Assembly: GCF_900107155.1 (NCBI RefSeq)
Contig: NZ_FNOX01000012.1
Coordinates: 1 to 64,000 of the forward strand
Direction of reading: 5' to 3'
DNA: 64,000 nt
From: Pseudomonas salomonii
GTDB taxonomy: Bacteria > Pseudomonadota > Gammaproteobacteria > Pseudomonadales > Pseudomonadaceae
Under the pieces are notes generated by a model. That model saw only the letters and a list, made by a program, of their open reading frames with translations, was not told where the DNA came from and did no database searches. Shown here in pieces: positions 23,720 through 33,029 of the stretch. Both the position numbers and the translations under genes were made by a program. The stretch's first letter is position 1; each line of letters opens with the position of its first letter.

Positions 23720-25465
23720 TCAGGCAGTCGGTTGACTGTGCGGAAACAACAAATCCACAAACTTCTCCGCTGTCGGTTGCGGTTCATGATTAGCCAACCC
23801 GGCGCGTTCGTTGGCTTCGATAAACACGTACTCGGGTTGGTCGGCGGCGGGCACCATCAGGTCCAGGCCGACCATGGGAATGTCCAGTGCACGGGCTGCG
23901 CGCACGGCGGCGTCTACCAGTGTCGGGTGCAGAATCGCGGTGACATCTTCCAGGCAACCACCGGTATGCAAGTTGGCGGTACGGCGCACCGCCAAGGTTT
24001 GGCCACGGGGCAAAATGCTGCTGTAGTCGTAACCGGCGGCGTGCAGCGTGCGTTGGGTTTCGGCGTCCAGCGGGATTTTGCTTTCGCCGTCGGTGGCCGC
24101 CTGGCGGCGACGGCTCTGGGCCTCGATCAAGGCGCCGATGGAATGCTGGCCATCGCCGGTCACCTCGGCAGGCCGCCGAATGGCGGCGGCGACCACTTCA
24201 AAGCCGATCACCAGGATGCGCAGGTCGAGGCCTTCGTGGAAGCTTTCGAGCAACACGCGGCTGTCAAATTGACGCGCAGTCTCGATGGCTTTTTGCACCT
24301 CCTCAATGGTCTGCAGATCCACCGCCACGCCCTGGCCTTGCTCGCCATCCAGCGGCTTGACCACAATGCGCTGATGCTCATCGAGAAACTCCAGGTTGTC
24401 GTCGGCACTGCCGGCCAGTTGTTGCGACGGCAATTTCAACCCGGCTGCGCTGAGCGTCTTGTGGGTCAGACTCTTGTCCTGGCACAGGGTCATGCTGATG
24501 GCGCTGGTCAGGTCGCTCAACGACTCGCGGCAACGCACACGGCGCCCGCCGTGGCTGAGGGTGAACAGGCCGGCGTCGGCGTCATCCACCTGCACATCAA
24601 TGCCACGTCGATGGGCTTCTTCGACGATGATGCGTGCATACGGGTTAAAGCCTGCCTGCGGGCCGGGGCCCAGAAACAGCGGCTGGTTGATGCCGTTCTT
24701 GCGCTTGATCGCAAAGGTGGTCAGCGCACGGAAACCGAGCTTGGCGTAGAGGCTCTTGGCCTGACGGTTATCGTGCAGCACCGACAGGTCAAGGTAGCTC
24801 AGGCCACGGCTCATAAAGTGCTCCACCAAGTGGCGCACCAGCACCTCGCCCACACCTGGGCGCGTGCATTGCGGGTCGACCGCCAGGCACCACAGGCTGC
24901 AACCGTTTTCCGGGTCGTGGAAGGCTTTTTGATGGTTCAGGCCCATCACGCTGCCGATCACCGCGCCGCTGTCTTCATCCTCGGCCAGCCAATACACCGG
25001 GCCGCCTTGGTGGCGTGGTGTCAGGCGCTCGGCGTCGACGGGCAGCATGCCGCGGCCTTGATACAGCTGGTTGACCGCCTGCCAATCGGCCTCGCTCTGC
25101 ACACGGCGAATGCGAAAGCCGCGAAATACCCGCGTAGCGGGGCGGTAATCGCTGAACCACAGGCGCAAGGTGTCGGAGGGGTCGAGGAACAACTGCTGCG
25201 GGTCAATCCCGAGGATCTGCTGGGGCGCTGCCACGTACAGCGCAATGTCGCGCTCGCCCGCCTGCTCATTGAGCAGTTCCTGCGCCAGGCTGGCCGGGTC
25301 CGGGAAGGTGTGCCCGATCAACAATCGGCCCCAGCCGCAATGCACGGCAATCGGCTCGGCGGCCAGTGGGCTGCCGTCTTCGGCCAGGCGCGCCTGCAGG
25401 CGTTCGTAAGTCGGCGCCTGGCCCTTGAGCAAGCGTTGGCTGTAAGCCGCTGCAAGAGGTTTCAT
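23720..25465 (-). CDS. ngg: N-acetylglutaminylglutamine synthetase (GNAT + ATP-grasp)
   Basis: 581 residues. Residues about 115-290 form a GNAT acetyltransferase domain (CSLWCLAVDPQCTRPGVGEV, then LHDNRQAKSLYAKLGFRAL), and from about 330 onward an ATP-grasp ligase (IVVKPLDGEQGQGVAVDL, VVAAAIRRPAEVTGDGQHSI, VFIEANERAGLANHEP). This fusion makes N-acetyl-glutaminyl-glutamine, the precursor of the osmolyte NAGGN. I start at ATG 25465, 3 bp after the amidotransferase stop; a TTG one codon earlier is less likely. Synthesis is expected in the cytosol under high osmolarity. Confidence 0.92.
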   Translation of the reverse strand: MKPLAAAYSQRLLKGQAPTYERLQARLAEDGSPLAAEPIAVHCGWGRLLIGHTFPDPASLAQELLNEQAGERDIALYVAAPQQILGIDPQQLFLDPSDTLRLWFSDYRPATRVFRGFRIRRVQSEADWQAVNQLYQGRGMLPVDAERLTPRHQGGPVYWLAEDEDSGAVIGSVMGLNHQKAFHDPENGCSLWCLAVDPQCTRPGVGEVLVRHLVEHFMSRGLSYLDLSVLHDNRQAKSLYAKLGFRALTTFAIKRKNGINQPLFLGPGPQAGFNPYARIIVEEAHRRGIDVQVDDADAGLFTLSHGGRRVRCRESLSDLTSAISMTLCQDKSLTHKTLSAAGLKLPSQQLAGSADDNLEFLDEHQRIVVKPLDGEQGQGVAVDLQTIEEVQKAIETARQFDSRVLLESFHEGLDLRILVIGFEVVAAAIRRPAEVTGDGQHSIGALIEAQSRRRQAATDGESKIPLDAETQRTLHAAGYDYSSILPRGQTLAVRRTANLHTGGCLEDVTAILHPTLVDAAVRAARALDIPMVGLDLMVPAADQPEYVFIEANERAGLANHEPQPTAEKFVDLLFPHSQPTA

Positions 25466-25468
25466 CAA

Positions 25469-27241
25469 TCAGATTCCTTGTTCGCTGAGCCACAGGTTCA
25501 GCGCCGCCAGTTGCCACAGTTTGGAGCCGCGCAGCGGCGTCAGTTGGCCTTGCGGGTCGGTCAGCAGGCGGTCGAGCATGGCCGGGTTGAACAGGCCGCG
25601 ATCCTGGCTTGGGTCCATCAGCAAATCGCGCACCCAGTTCAAGGTGTCGCCTTGCAAATGCTTGAGGCCGGGCACGGGGAAGTAGCCCTTCTTGCGGTCG
25701 ATGACTTCGCTGGGGATGACTCGGCGCGCGGCTTCTTTGAGCACCTGTTTGCCGCCATCGGGCAATTTGAATTTGCCCGGCACGCGGGCCGACAGTTCTA
25801 CCAGGCGATAGTCCAGGAACGGCGTGCGCGCCTCCAGGCCCCAGGCCATGGTCATGTTGTCGACGCGTTTGACCGGGTCGTCCACCAGCATCACCGTGCT
25901 GTCCAGGCGCAAGGCCTTGTCCACGGCAGCATCGGCGCCGGGCATGGCGAAATGCTCGCGCACAAAGTCGCCGGCGGCGTCGTTGGCGGTCAGCCATTTG
26001 GGCGCAACGGTGGCGGCGTAGTCGTCGTAGCTGCGGTCAAAAAAAGCGTCGCGGTAGGCGGCATACGGGTCGCTGGCGCCATCGACTTGCGGGTACCAGT
26101 GGTAGCCGGCGAACAGCTCGTCGGCGCCCTGGCCGCTCTGCACCACTTTGCAATGCTTGGCCACTTCCCGCGACAGCAGGTAGAAGGCGATGCAGTCATG
26201 GCTGACCATCGGCTCGCTCATGGCGCGGAAGGCTGCCGGCAGTTGCTCGATGATTTCGCTTTCGGCGATGCGCAATTGGTGGTGACGGGTGCCGTAGTGC
26301 TTGGCGATCAGGTCCGAGTATTGAAACTCGTTGCCAGCCTCGCCGCCGGCATCTTCGAAGCCGATGGAGAAGGTCGACAAGTCCTGCACGCCGACTTCAC
26401 GCAGCAGGCCCACCAGCATGCTCGAATCAACACCGCCGGAGAGCAGCACGCCGACATCCACGGCGGCACGTTGGCGGATCGCCACAGCTTCGCGGGTGCT
26501 GTCGAGCACGCGATCGGTCCAGTCTTCGAGGCTGAGGTTTTTTTCATCCTCATGCGGGCCGTAGGGCAGGGTCCACCAGGTTTTCTGCTCGGTGGTGCCG
26601 TTGGCGTCGATGCGCAGCCAGCTTGCCGGCGGCAGTTTTTCAATACCCGCCAGCAAGGTACGCGGTGCAGGCACCACGGCGTGGAAGTTCAGGTAATGGT
26701 TGAGCGCAACCGGATCCAGAATCGGGTTGATATCGCCGCCCTTGAGCAGCGCCGGCAGCGCTGAGGCAAAACGCAGGCGCTGGCCGGTGCGCGACAGGTA
26801 GAGCGGCTTCACACCCAGACGGTCACGGGCGATGAACAGGCGCTGGGCGTCACGCTCCCAGATGGCAAAGGCAAACATGCCATTGAGCTTGGGCAGCAAG
26901 GCTTCGCCCCAGGCGTGATAGCCCTTGAGCAGCACTTCGGTGTCACCGCCGGAATAGAAGGCGTAGCCCAGGGCTTCCAGCTCTTCACGTAATTCCGGGA
27001 AGTTGTAAATCGCGCCGTTGAATGCCAACGACAGCCCAAGCTGGGCGTCGACCATCGGTTGGGCGGAGCCGTCCGACAGGTCCATGATCTTCAGGCGGCG
27101 GTGGCCCAGGGCAATCGGCCCTTGGGCATGGAAGCCCCAGGCATCGGGGCCTCGCGGGGCAAGGTGATGGGTGATGCGTTCTACGGCTGCCAGGTCGGCA
27201 GGTTGATGATCAAAGCGTAACTCGCCAGCTAGTCCACACAT
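25469..27241 (-). CDS. NAGGN amidotransferase (asparagine-synthetase-like)
   Basis: 590 residues. A class II glutamine amidotransferase domain comes first (catalytic Cys2 in MCGLAGE, then HLAPRGPDAWG and LAFNGAIYNF), followed by the asparagine-synthetase domain with the PP-loop VLLSGGVDSSMLVGLL and SGQGADELFAGYHWYP. It amidates the dipeptide made by the downstream enzyme, giving N-acetylglutaminylglutamine amide. The start is fixed by the requirement for Cys at position 2; the frame upstream is not used. It leads the three-gene operon, with a 164-bp gap to mnmC upstream. Confidence 0.92.
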   Translation of the reverse strand: MCGLAGELRFDHQPADLAAVERITHHLAPRGPDAWGFHAQGPIALGHRRLKIMDLSDGSAQPMVDAQLGLSLAFNGAIYNFPELREELEALGYAFYSGGDTEVLLKGYHAWGEALLPKLNGMFAFAIWERDAQRLFIARDRLGVKPLYLSRTGQRLRFASALPALLKGGDINPILDPVALNHYLNFHAVVPAPRTLLAGIEKLPPASWLRIDANGTTEQKTWWTLPYGPHEDEKNLSLEDWTDRVLDSTREAVAIRQRAAVDVGVLLSGGVDSSMLVGLLREVGVQDLSTFSIGFEDAGGEAGNEFQYSDLIAKHYGTRHHQLRIAESEIIEQLPAAFRAMSEPMVSHDCIAFYLLSREVAKHCKVVQSGQGADELFAGYHWYPQVDGASDPYAAYRDAFFDRSYDDYAATVAPKWLTANDAAGDFVREHFAMPGADAAVDKALRLDSTVMLVDDPVKRVDNMTMAWGLEARTPFLDYRLVELSARVPGKFKLPDGGKQVLKEAARRVIPSEVIDRKKGYFPVPGLKHLQGDTLNWVRDLLMDPSQDRGLFNPAMLDRLLTDPQGQLTPLRGSKLWQLAALNLWLSEQGI

Positions 27242-27405
27242 AAATTCCTTACCGGTTTTTCCGTTGGGGAGGGCAATACTCAATACGCCCGACAGGGCGC
27301 GTACCCAGAAACTGACCCAGTGCTATGCGTGGAGTTTTAGACCGATAAGTTATAAGGCAAATAGCCGCGATGCTCGTAACGGCGTTATTTCATCCCTCAG
27401 GGTGA

Positions 27406-29394
27406 TCAGCGTGTTGCGGGTTTTCCTCGCACCAGCGCGCGCAACGCAAACCGGTTCGGGTGGCAGGCTTCGGCCACACTGGCCGGTACCGGCAGCGGTT
27501 CGTCGCTCAACCAGGCGGCCAGCAGTTCGCCGCACAGTGGCGCGGTGATCAGCCCGCGTGAACCGTGGCCGCTGTTGATATACAGGCCCGGCAACCAGGG
27601 GCAGGGCGTATCCGGGACTTGACGGGCGTCTTTGCGCAGTACGGCGTAAGCCTGTTGGAACGCAGCGCTATCGGCCAAGGGGCCGACGATTGGCAGGTAG
27701 TCAGGGCTGGTGCAGCGAAATGCGGCGCGGCCTTCCAAGTGTTCGGCGTTCAGTGAGTCAGCGCCAAGACGCAGCAGCAGGTCTTCGGAAATCTCGCGCA
27801 GCATCGCGAGGTTGCCGGTGTGTTCGGCAACGGTGGGTGTCAGGTCTTCATTGTTGAAATCAAAACTGGCGCCCAGGGTGTGTTCGCCAAGGCGCGCCGG
27901 TGCCACATAACCTTCGGCGCACACCACGGTGGCCAATGCCGCACTCGCCGGGGTTTGCGCCAAACGCGTGATCTGCCCGCGAATACGCTTGAGCGGCAAA
28001 TCCGCACTGAGCGCGAAGCGCTTGATTTCGGCTGCACCGGCCAGCACTACCACGCTGGCGCTGGCCAGTACGTCGTCGCCGTCACGGGCTTGCCACTGGT
28101 CGTCGACGCGGTGCAGCTCCAGCGCCTCGTGATGGGTGAGCACCTTTATAAGCGGCTGCGTGGCTTGCCATTGGCACAGCGCCGGTGGATGCACCCAGCC
28201 ACCTTCCGGAAAAAACAGCCCGCCCTGGGCCAATGCGATGCCGGCCTGTTGTTGGGCCAGGTCCTGGTTCAGTACGTGCAACAGATCCGGTGCAAAGGCC
28301 TCGGCCAGTTGCGCCTGGCGTTGGGCTTCCTTGGCGTCAAACGCCAGTTGCAGGACGCCGCAACCGTCCCAGTCTACGCCGCGCTGCAAGTGCTCCAGCA
28401 GGCGCCGGGTATGGCCGAAGCCGCTGAGTATCAGTTGCGACAGCGCTGTGCCATGCGCCGACAGCTTGAGGTACAGCACGCCCTGCGGGTTGCCCGAGGC
28501 TTCCTGGGCCAGCGCGGCGTGCCGCTCCAGCAAGCTCACGCGCCAACCGCGAGCGGCCAGGCTGGCAGCGGTGGCGCAACCGGCCAGGCCGCCACCGATG
28601 ACCATGGCATGGCGCTCGCCGTTGACGGCTGCCGGGCGCGCAAACCAGGGTTTGGGTGTGGCCGGTGGTGGCGTATCGTCGGGCCAACCGAGAAACTCGC
28701 CGCGCAGGATTTCCCACTTGTGGCCAATGCCCGGCGTGCGTTTCATCTTGAAGCCGGCGGCGTTGATCAGCCGACGTACCCAGCCGGTGCTGGTGAAGGT
28801 GCTGATGGTCGAGCCCGGTGCCGCCAGGCGCGCCAGTTCGGCGAACAACTCAGCGGTCCACATGTCGGGGTTCTTGGCCGGGGCAAAACCGTCGAGAAAC
28901 CACGCGTCGATTTGCGCATCCAGTTGCGGCAATTGCTCCAGGGCGTCGCCGATCAACAGCGTCAGGGTCACGCGGCCGTTATCCAGCACCAAGCGCTGGA
29001 AGCCTGGGTGGATGGCGATGTACTGCGCCAGCAGTTGTTCTGCAAAAGGCTGCAGTTCGGGCCAGAGGGCGAGGGCGCGCTGCAGGTCTGCGTGGCTCAG
29101 CGGGTATTTCTCCACGCTGACAAAATGCAGGCGTGCCCCGGGCACTGCGTGTTGTTCGAACAGTTGCCAGGCGCACAGGAAATTCAGCCCCGTACCAAAA
29201 CCGGTTTCACCAATCACCAACCGCCCATTCACCGGCAAGGCGGCAAAGCGCTCCTGCAAACGGTTCTGTTCAAGGAACACATAACGGGTTTCTTCAAGGC
29301 CCGACTTGTCGGAAAAGTACACGTCGTCGAACACTCGCGAATGCGGGCGGCCTTGGTCATCCCAGTCGAGCTGGGCGTGGGTGATGGGGGTCAT
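27406..29394 (-). CDS. mnmC: Bifunctional tRNA 5-methylaminomethyl-2-thiouridine enzyme
   Basis: 662 residues, two domains. The N-terminal methyltransferase (MnmD part) shows FGTGLNFLCAWQLF and WFLDGFAPAKNPDMW; the C-terminal FAD oxidoreductase shows AMVIGGGLAGCATAASLAAR and, near the end, YINSGHGSRGLITAPL. Together they turn cmnm5s2U34 of tRNA into mnm5s2U34: the oxidase removes the carboxymethyl group and the transferase methylates. The length is the family norm. It stands alone between the NAGGN operon and pap. Confidence 0.95.
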   Translation of the reverse strand: MTPITHAQLDWDDQGRPHSRVFDDVYFSDKSGLEETRYVFLEQNRLQERFAALPVNGRLVIGETGFGTGLNFLCAWQLFEQHAVPGARLHFVSVEKYPLSHADLQRALALWPELQPFAEQLLAQYIAIHPGFQRLVLDNGRVTLTLLIGDALEQLPQLDAQIDAWFLDGFAPAKNPDMWTAELFAELARLAAPGSTISTFTSTGWVRRLINAAGFKMKRTPGIGHKWEILRGEFLGWPDDTPPPATPKPWFARPAAVNGERHAMVIGGGLAGCATAASLAARGWRVSLLERHAALAQEASGNPQGVLYLKLSAHGTALSQLILSGFGHTRRLLEHLQRGVDWDGCGVLQLAFDAKEAQRQAQLAEAFAPDLLHVLNQDLAQQQAGIALAQGGLFFPEGGWVHPPALCQWQATQPLIKVLTHHEALELHRVDDQWQARDGDDVLASASVVVLAGAAEIKRFALSADLPLKRIRGQITRLAQTPASAALATVVCAEGYVAPARLGEHTLGASFDFNNEDLTPTVAEHTGNLAMLREISEDLLLRLGADSLNAEHLEGRAAFRCTSPDYLPIVGPLADSAAFQQAYAVLRKDARQVPDTPCPWLPGLYINSGHGSRGLITAPLCGELLAAWLSDEPLPVPASVAEACHPNRFALRALVRGKPATR

Positions 29395-29550
29395 GGGCGG
29401 CTCATAAAAATAACGGCGGGCAAAGGCACGGCGGCCATTCTAGCCGATCAACCGGTAATGAATTGACCCACGGCAAGCGCGGGTTGAATTTCCTTCCGCG
29501 TGTTGTTGCCCAATCCGCTAGTCTTGAGCCATCTTGAAATGGAGCTGCCC

Positions 29551-31065
29551 ATGTTCGAATCCGCGGAAATCGGTCACGCCATCGACAAAGACACCTTTGA
29601 GGCCGAAGTGCCGGCCCTGCGTGAAGCCTTGCTGGAAGTGCAATACGAACTGCAACAGCAGAAGCGCTTCCCGGTGATCATCCTGATCAACGGCATCGAA
29701 GGCGCGGGCAAGGGCGAAACCGTCAAGCTGCTCAATGAATGGATGGATCCGCGTCTGATCGAGGTGCGCACCTTCGACCAGCAGACCGACGAAGAACTGG
29801 CACGGCCACCGGCGTGGCGCTACTGGCGCCAGCTGCCGGCCAAGGGCCGCATGGGCATCTTTTTCGGCAACTGGTACAGCCAGATGCTGCAAAGCCGTGT
29901 GCATGGCCAGATCAAGGACGCGCGCCTGGACCAGGCCATCGCGGGTGCCGAGCGCCTGGAAAAGATGCTCTGTGATGAAGGCGCGCTGATCTTCAAGTTC
30001 TGGTTTCACCTGTCTAAAAAGCAGATGAAGGCGCGGCTCAAGGCGCTGGCCGACGACCCGCTGCACAGCTGGCGCATCAGCCCGCTGGACTGGCAGCAGT
30101 CCGAAACCTACGACAAGTTTGTGCATTTCGGCGAGCGTATCCTGCGCCGCACCAGCCGTGACTACGCGCCGTGGCATGTGATCGAAGGCGTGGATGCGAA
30201 TTACCGCAGCCTCACGGTGGGCAAAATCCTGCTCGAAAGCCTGCAAAACGCCTTGAAGCTGCCCAAGGGCAAGGCCAGCGGCATGAACCCGGCGCCGTTG
30301 ATTGCCTCGGTGGACAAAAAGAGCTTGCTCGACAGCCTCGACTTGACCCAGCGCCTGGACAAAGACGATTACGAAGAACAGCTGATTACCGAGCAGGCGC
30401 GCTTTTCCGGCCTGATGCGCGACAAGCGCATGCGCAAGCACGCATTGATCACCGTGTTTGAAGGCAACGATGCGGCGGGCAAGGGCGGGGCGATCCGTCG
30501 CGTGGCGGCGGCGCTGGACCCGCGCCAGTACCATATCGTGCCGATTGCCGCGCCGAGTGAAGACGAGCGCGCTCAGCCGTATCTGTGGCGCTTCTGGCAG
30601 AAGATTCCGGCACGCGGCATGTTCACCGTGTTCGACCGCTCGTGGTACGGCCGTGTGTTGGTGGAGCGTATCGAAGGCTTCTGCACCCCGGCGGACTGGA
30701 TGCGCGCCTATGGCGAGATCAATGATTTCGAAGAGCAACTGCGCGATGCGGGCGTGATTGTGGTCAAGTTCTGGCTGGCCATCGACAAAGACACGCAGCT
30801 GGAGCGCTTCCAGGCCCGTGAGGAAATCCCCTTCAAGCGCTTCAAGATCACCGAAGACGACTGGCGCAACCGCGACAAGTGGGACGACTACCGGGCGGCG
30901 GTGGGTGACATGGTCGACCGTACCAGCACCGAAGTGTCGCCCTGGACCCTGGTGGAAGCCAATGACAAGCGCTGGGCGCGGGTAAAAGTGCTGCGCACCA
31001 TCAACCGCGCGCTGGAAGAGGCGTTCGACAAGACCGACAAACACGACAAGAAGAAAAAGAAATAG
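29551..31065 (+). CDS. pap: Polyphosphate:AMP phosphotransferase (class II PPK2)
   Basis: 504 residues with two tandem PPK2 domains, as in the known Pseudomonas enzyme. Each has a Walker A: ILINGIEGAGKGETVKLLNE (domain 1) and ITVFEGNDAAGKGGAIRRVA (domain 2). Domain 2 also has VFDRSWYGRVLVERIEGF and WLAIDKDTQLERFQARE. It phosphorylates AMP to ADP using polyphosphate. A lysine-rich tail (KTDKHDKKKKK) ends the protein. The ATG at 29551 is preceded by GGAG; an in-frame ATG 12 bp earlier and a start at 29500 are less likely. Confidence 0.93.
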   Translation: MFESAEIGHAIDKDTFEAEVPALREALLEVQYELQQQKRFPVIILINGIEGAGKGETVKLLNEWMDPRLIEVRTFDQQTDEELARPPAWRYWRQLPAKGRMGIFFGNWYSQMLQSRVHGQIKDARLDQAIAGAERLEKMLCDEGALIFKFWFHLSKKQMKARLKALADDPLHSWRISPLDWQQSETYDKFVHFGERILRRTSRDYAPWHVIEGVDANYRSLTVGKILLESLQNALKLPKGKASGMNPAPLIASVDKKSLLDSLDLTQRLDKDDYEEQLITEQARFSGLMRDKRMRKHALITVFEGNDAAGKGGAIRRVAAALDPRQYHIVPIAAPSEDERAQPYLWRFWQKIPARGMFTVFDRSWYGRVLVERIEGFCTPADWMRAYGEINDFEEQLRDAGVIVVKFWLAIDKDTQLERFQAREEIPFKRFKITEDDWRNRDKWDDYRAAVGDMVDRTSTEVSPWTLVEANDKRWARVKVLRTINRALEEAFDKTDKHDKKKKK

Positions 31066-31083
31066 CGGAAGCTGTCGAGCATT

Positions 31084-31207
31084 GATCGTTCCCACGCTCT
31101 GCGTGGTAACGCATCCAGTGACGCTCCGCGTCGCCTTCAAGGTGGCCTTGGTCAGCGGGACGCAGAGCGTCCGGGGCTGCATGCCCACGCGGAGCGTGGG
31201 AACGATC
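31084..31207. repeat. GATCGTTCCCACG intergenic palindrome, copy 3 (longest)
   Basis: Starts GATCGTTCCCACGCTCTGCG and ends CGCGGAGCGTGGGAACGATC; contains TGACGCTCCGCGTC and GGGACGCAGAGCGTCC. It is the fullest of the three copies and lies after pap, before the thiolase promoter region. Confidence 0.87.
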
Positions 31208-31350
31208 CAAAGAAATAACCCTGGCTCGCCACAGAAGCCTAGTTCGTAAGGCGGTCATGCTTTTGCATATGCCAGGTGAATGATCATCGCGGTTGGGCAG
31301 GCCCGGCTCTATGCTCGGTCCATCTCCCAACAACAAGATCGAGGTAGCCC

Positions 31351-32535
31351 ATGCGTGAAGTAGTGATCGTCGACAGCGTGCGAACCGGCCTGGCCAAGTC
31401 GTTTCGTGGCAAGTTCAACCAGACGCGCCCGGATGACATGGCGGCCCATTGCGTCAACGCCCTGCTGACCCGCAATGGTATCGACCCGGCGACGGTCGAG
31501 GATTGCATTGTCGGCGCCGGCTCCAACGAAGGCGCCCAGGGCTACAACATCGGGCGTAACGTGGCGGTGCTCTCGCAATTGGGCACCGGGACGGCGGGCA
31601 TGACCCTAAACCGGTTTTGCTCATCGGGTTTGCAGGCGATAGCGATTGCGGCCAACCAGATTGCCTCGGGTTGCAGCGACATCATCGTTGCCGGTGGCGT
31701 CGAGTCCATCAGCCTGACCATGAAAAGCGTCAACACCGACAACCTGATCAACCCGCTGCTCAAGGCGCAGGTGCCGGGCATTTACTTCCCCATGGGCCAG
31801 ACCGCCGAGATCGTCGCGCGCCGCTATAACGTCAGTCGCGAAGACCAGGACCTGTACGCCCTGCAAAGCCAGCAACGTACCGCCCAGGCCCAGGCCGACG
31901 GCTTGTTCAACGATGAAATCGTGCCGATGGCGGTCCAGTACAAGGTCGAAGACAAAAATACCGGCCAGGTGCAGGTGCTCGATGGTGTGGTCGACCGCGA
32001 CGACTGCAACCGCCCCGACACCACCCTGGCCAGCCTCAATGGCCTTAAGCCGGTGTTTGCCGAAGACGGTTCGGTGACGGCGGGCAACTCCTCACAGTTG
32101 TCCGATGGCGCTTCTATGACTTTGGTGATGAGCCTGGAAAAAGCCCTGCAACTGGGGCTCAAGCCCAAAGCGTTTTTCCGTGGTTTTACCGTGGCCGGTT
32201 GCGAGCCGGACGAAATGGGCATCGGCCCGGTGTTCTCGGTGCCCAAACTGCTCAAAGCCAAGGGCCTGCAGGTGGCGGATATCGACCTGTGGGAGCTTAA
32301 CGAAGCGTTTGCTTCGCAGTGCCTCTACGCACGCAATCGCCTGGAAATCGACAACGCCAGGTACAACGTCAACGGCGGCTCGATCTCCATCGGCCATCCG
32401 TTCGGCATGACCGGGTCGCGGCAAGTGGGGCACCTGGTGCGTGAGTTGCAGCGCCGTAACCTGCGCTACGGCATCGTCACCATGTGCGTGGGCGGTGGCA
32501 TGGGCGCGACCGGATTGTTTGAGGCGGTGCGTTAG
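31351..32535 (+). CDS. Acetyl-CoA C-acyltransferase (thiolase)
   Basis: 394 residues. Thiolase signatures are complete: the acyl-binding Cys in TLNRFCSSGLQAIAIAA, ELNEAFASQCL, the His in SIGHPFGMTGSRQVGHL and the second Cys in VTMCVGGGMGATGLFE. The absence of a hydratase/dehydrogenase partner next door makes it a stand-alone thiolase, so beta-oxidation or acetoacetyl-CoA metabolism of unknown chain length. The same gene lies near pap in P. aeruginosa. A perfect hairpin follows. Confidence 0.92.
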   Translation: MREVVIVDSVRTGLAKSFRGKFNQTRPDDMAAHCVNALLTRNGIDPATVEDCIVGAGSNEGAQGYNIGRNVAVLSQLGTGTAGMTLNRFCSSGLQAIAIAANQIASGCSDIIVAGGVESISLTMKSVNTDNLINPLLKAQVPGIYFPMGQTAEIVARRYNVSREDQDLYALQSQQRTAQAQADGLFNDEIVPMAVQYKVEDKNTGQVQVLDGVVDRDDCNRPDTTLASLNGLKPVFAEDGSVTAGNSSQLSDGASMTLVMSLEKALQLGLKPKAFFRGFTVAGCEPDEMGIGPVFSVPKLLKAKGLQVADIDLWELNEAFASQCLYARNRLEIDNARYNVNGGSISIGHPFGMTGSRQVGHLVRELQRRNLRYGIVTMCVGGGMGATGLFEAVR

Positions 32536-32564
32536 TCAATCGACAGTTAGCACCGTAGCCAAAT

Positions 32565-32588
32565 AAAGGGGGAGCATGCTCCCCCTTT
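32565..32588 (+). terminator. Perfect 24-bp palindrome, terminator of the thiolase gene
   Basis: AAAGGGGGAGCA and its exact complement meet without a spacer 30 bp after the stop codon. The 3' arm ends in only three T, so termination may be moderate. Confidence 0.6.
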
Positions 32589-33029
32589 GCACATTCGCTG
32601 TTTGGTAATAATCAGGTACGGCTTCGTTTGTTTGATTAGTTGCTCTAATGGCGTAAACACGGTTATTTTTTAACTCATGTAATCCTCGTCTTACAGATGC
32701 GATCTGGTTTGAATTGTTCTCATTAGTCCGCGCGTAGTCCTTTTCCTTCAGCGCTTTTCAAAGTTTTGGCAAATAGCCATGTTTTTCCTGCGTGGTCTAG
32801 TGTGTCGCGGCTACTTGGTTTGCGGAAATGGATGGCTTACTTGCGCAAGTGTGAAGTGGAGAATTGCCTGGCGTTGAGCTGATCCCTGAATTGCAATACA
32901 ACTAATTGGAAAACAACTCAGGAATCATCGGCTTAACAACACGGGTTATAACCGCTCGTTTAATCAGCCCTGCACCGACCTGTGGCCGGGCTTCTTTAAT
33001 GACACTTGTGAATAAGTGGGAATCTGTAC
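32589..33029. other. A+T-rich leader upstream of the fimbrial operon
   Basis: 441 bp without a gene. Composition is clearly lower in G+C than the flanks (for example GGCGTAAACACGGTTATTTT near 32650). Near its end AGCCC (32969) and GGGCT (32989) could form a short stem followed by TCTTT, a possible attenuator ahead of the pilin gene. I see no long inverted repeat of the kind that flanks a phase-variable fim switch and no recombinase gene. Confidence 0.45.

Noticed and set aside
23552..26764. 1070-codon open frame on the plus strand
   Set aside because: Antisense to the NAGGN operon and crosses its gene boundaries; residue composition is typical of a shadow frame.
32589..33029. Phase-variable fim-type inversion switch
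   Set aside because: No pair of inverted repeats flanking a promoter-sized segment and no FimB/FimE-like recombinase gene nearby.
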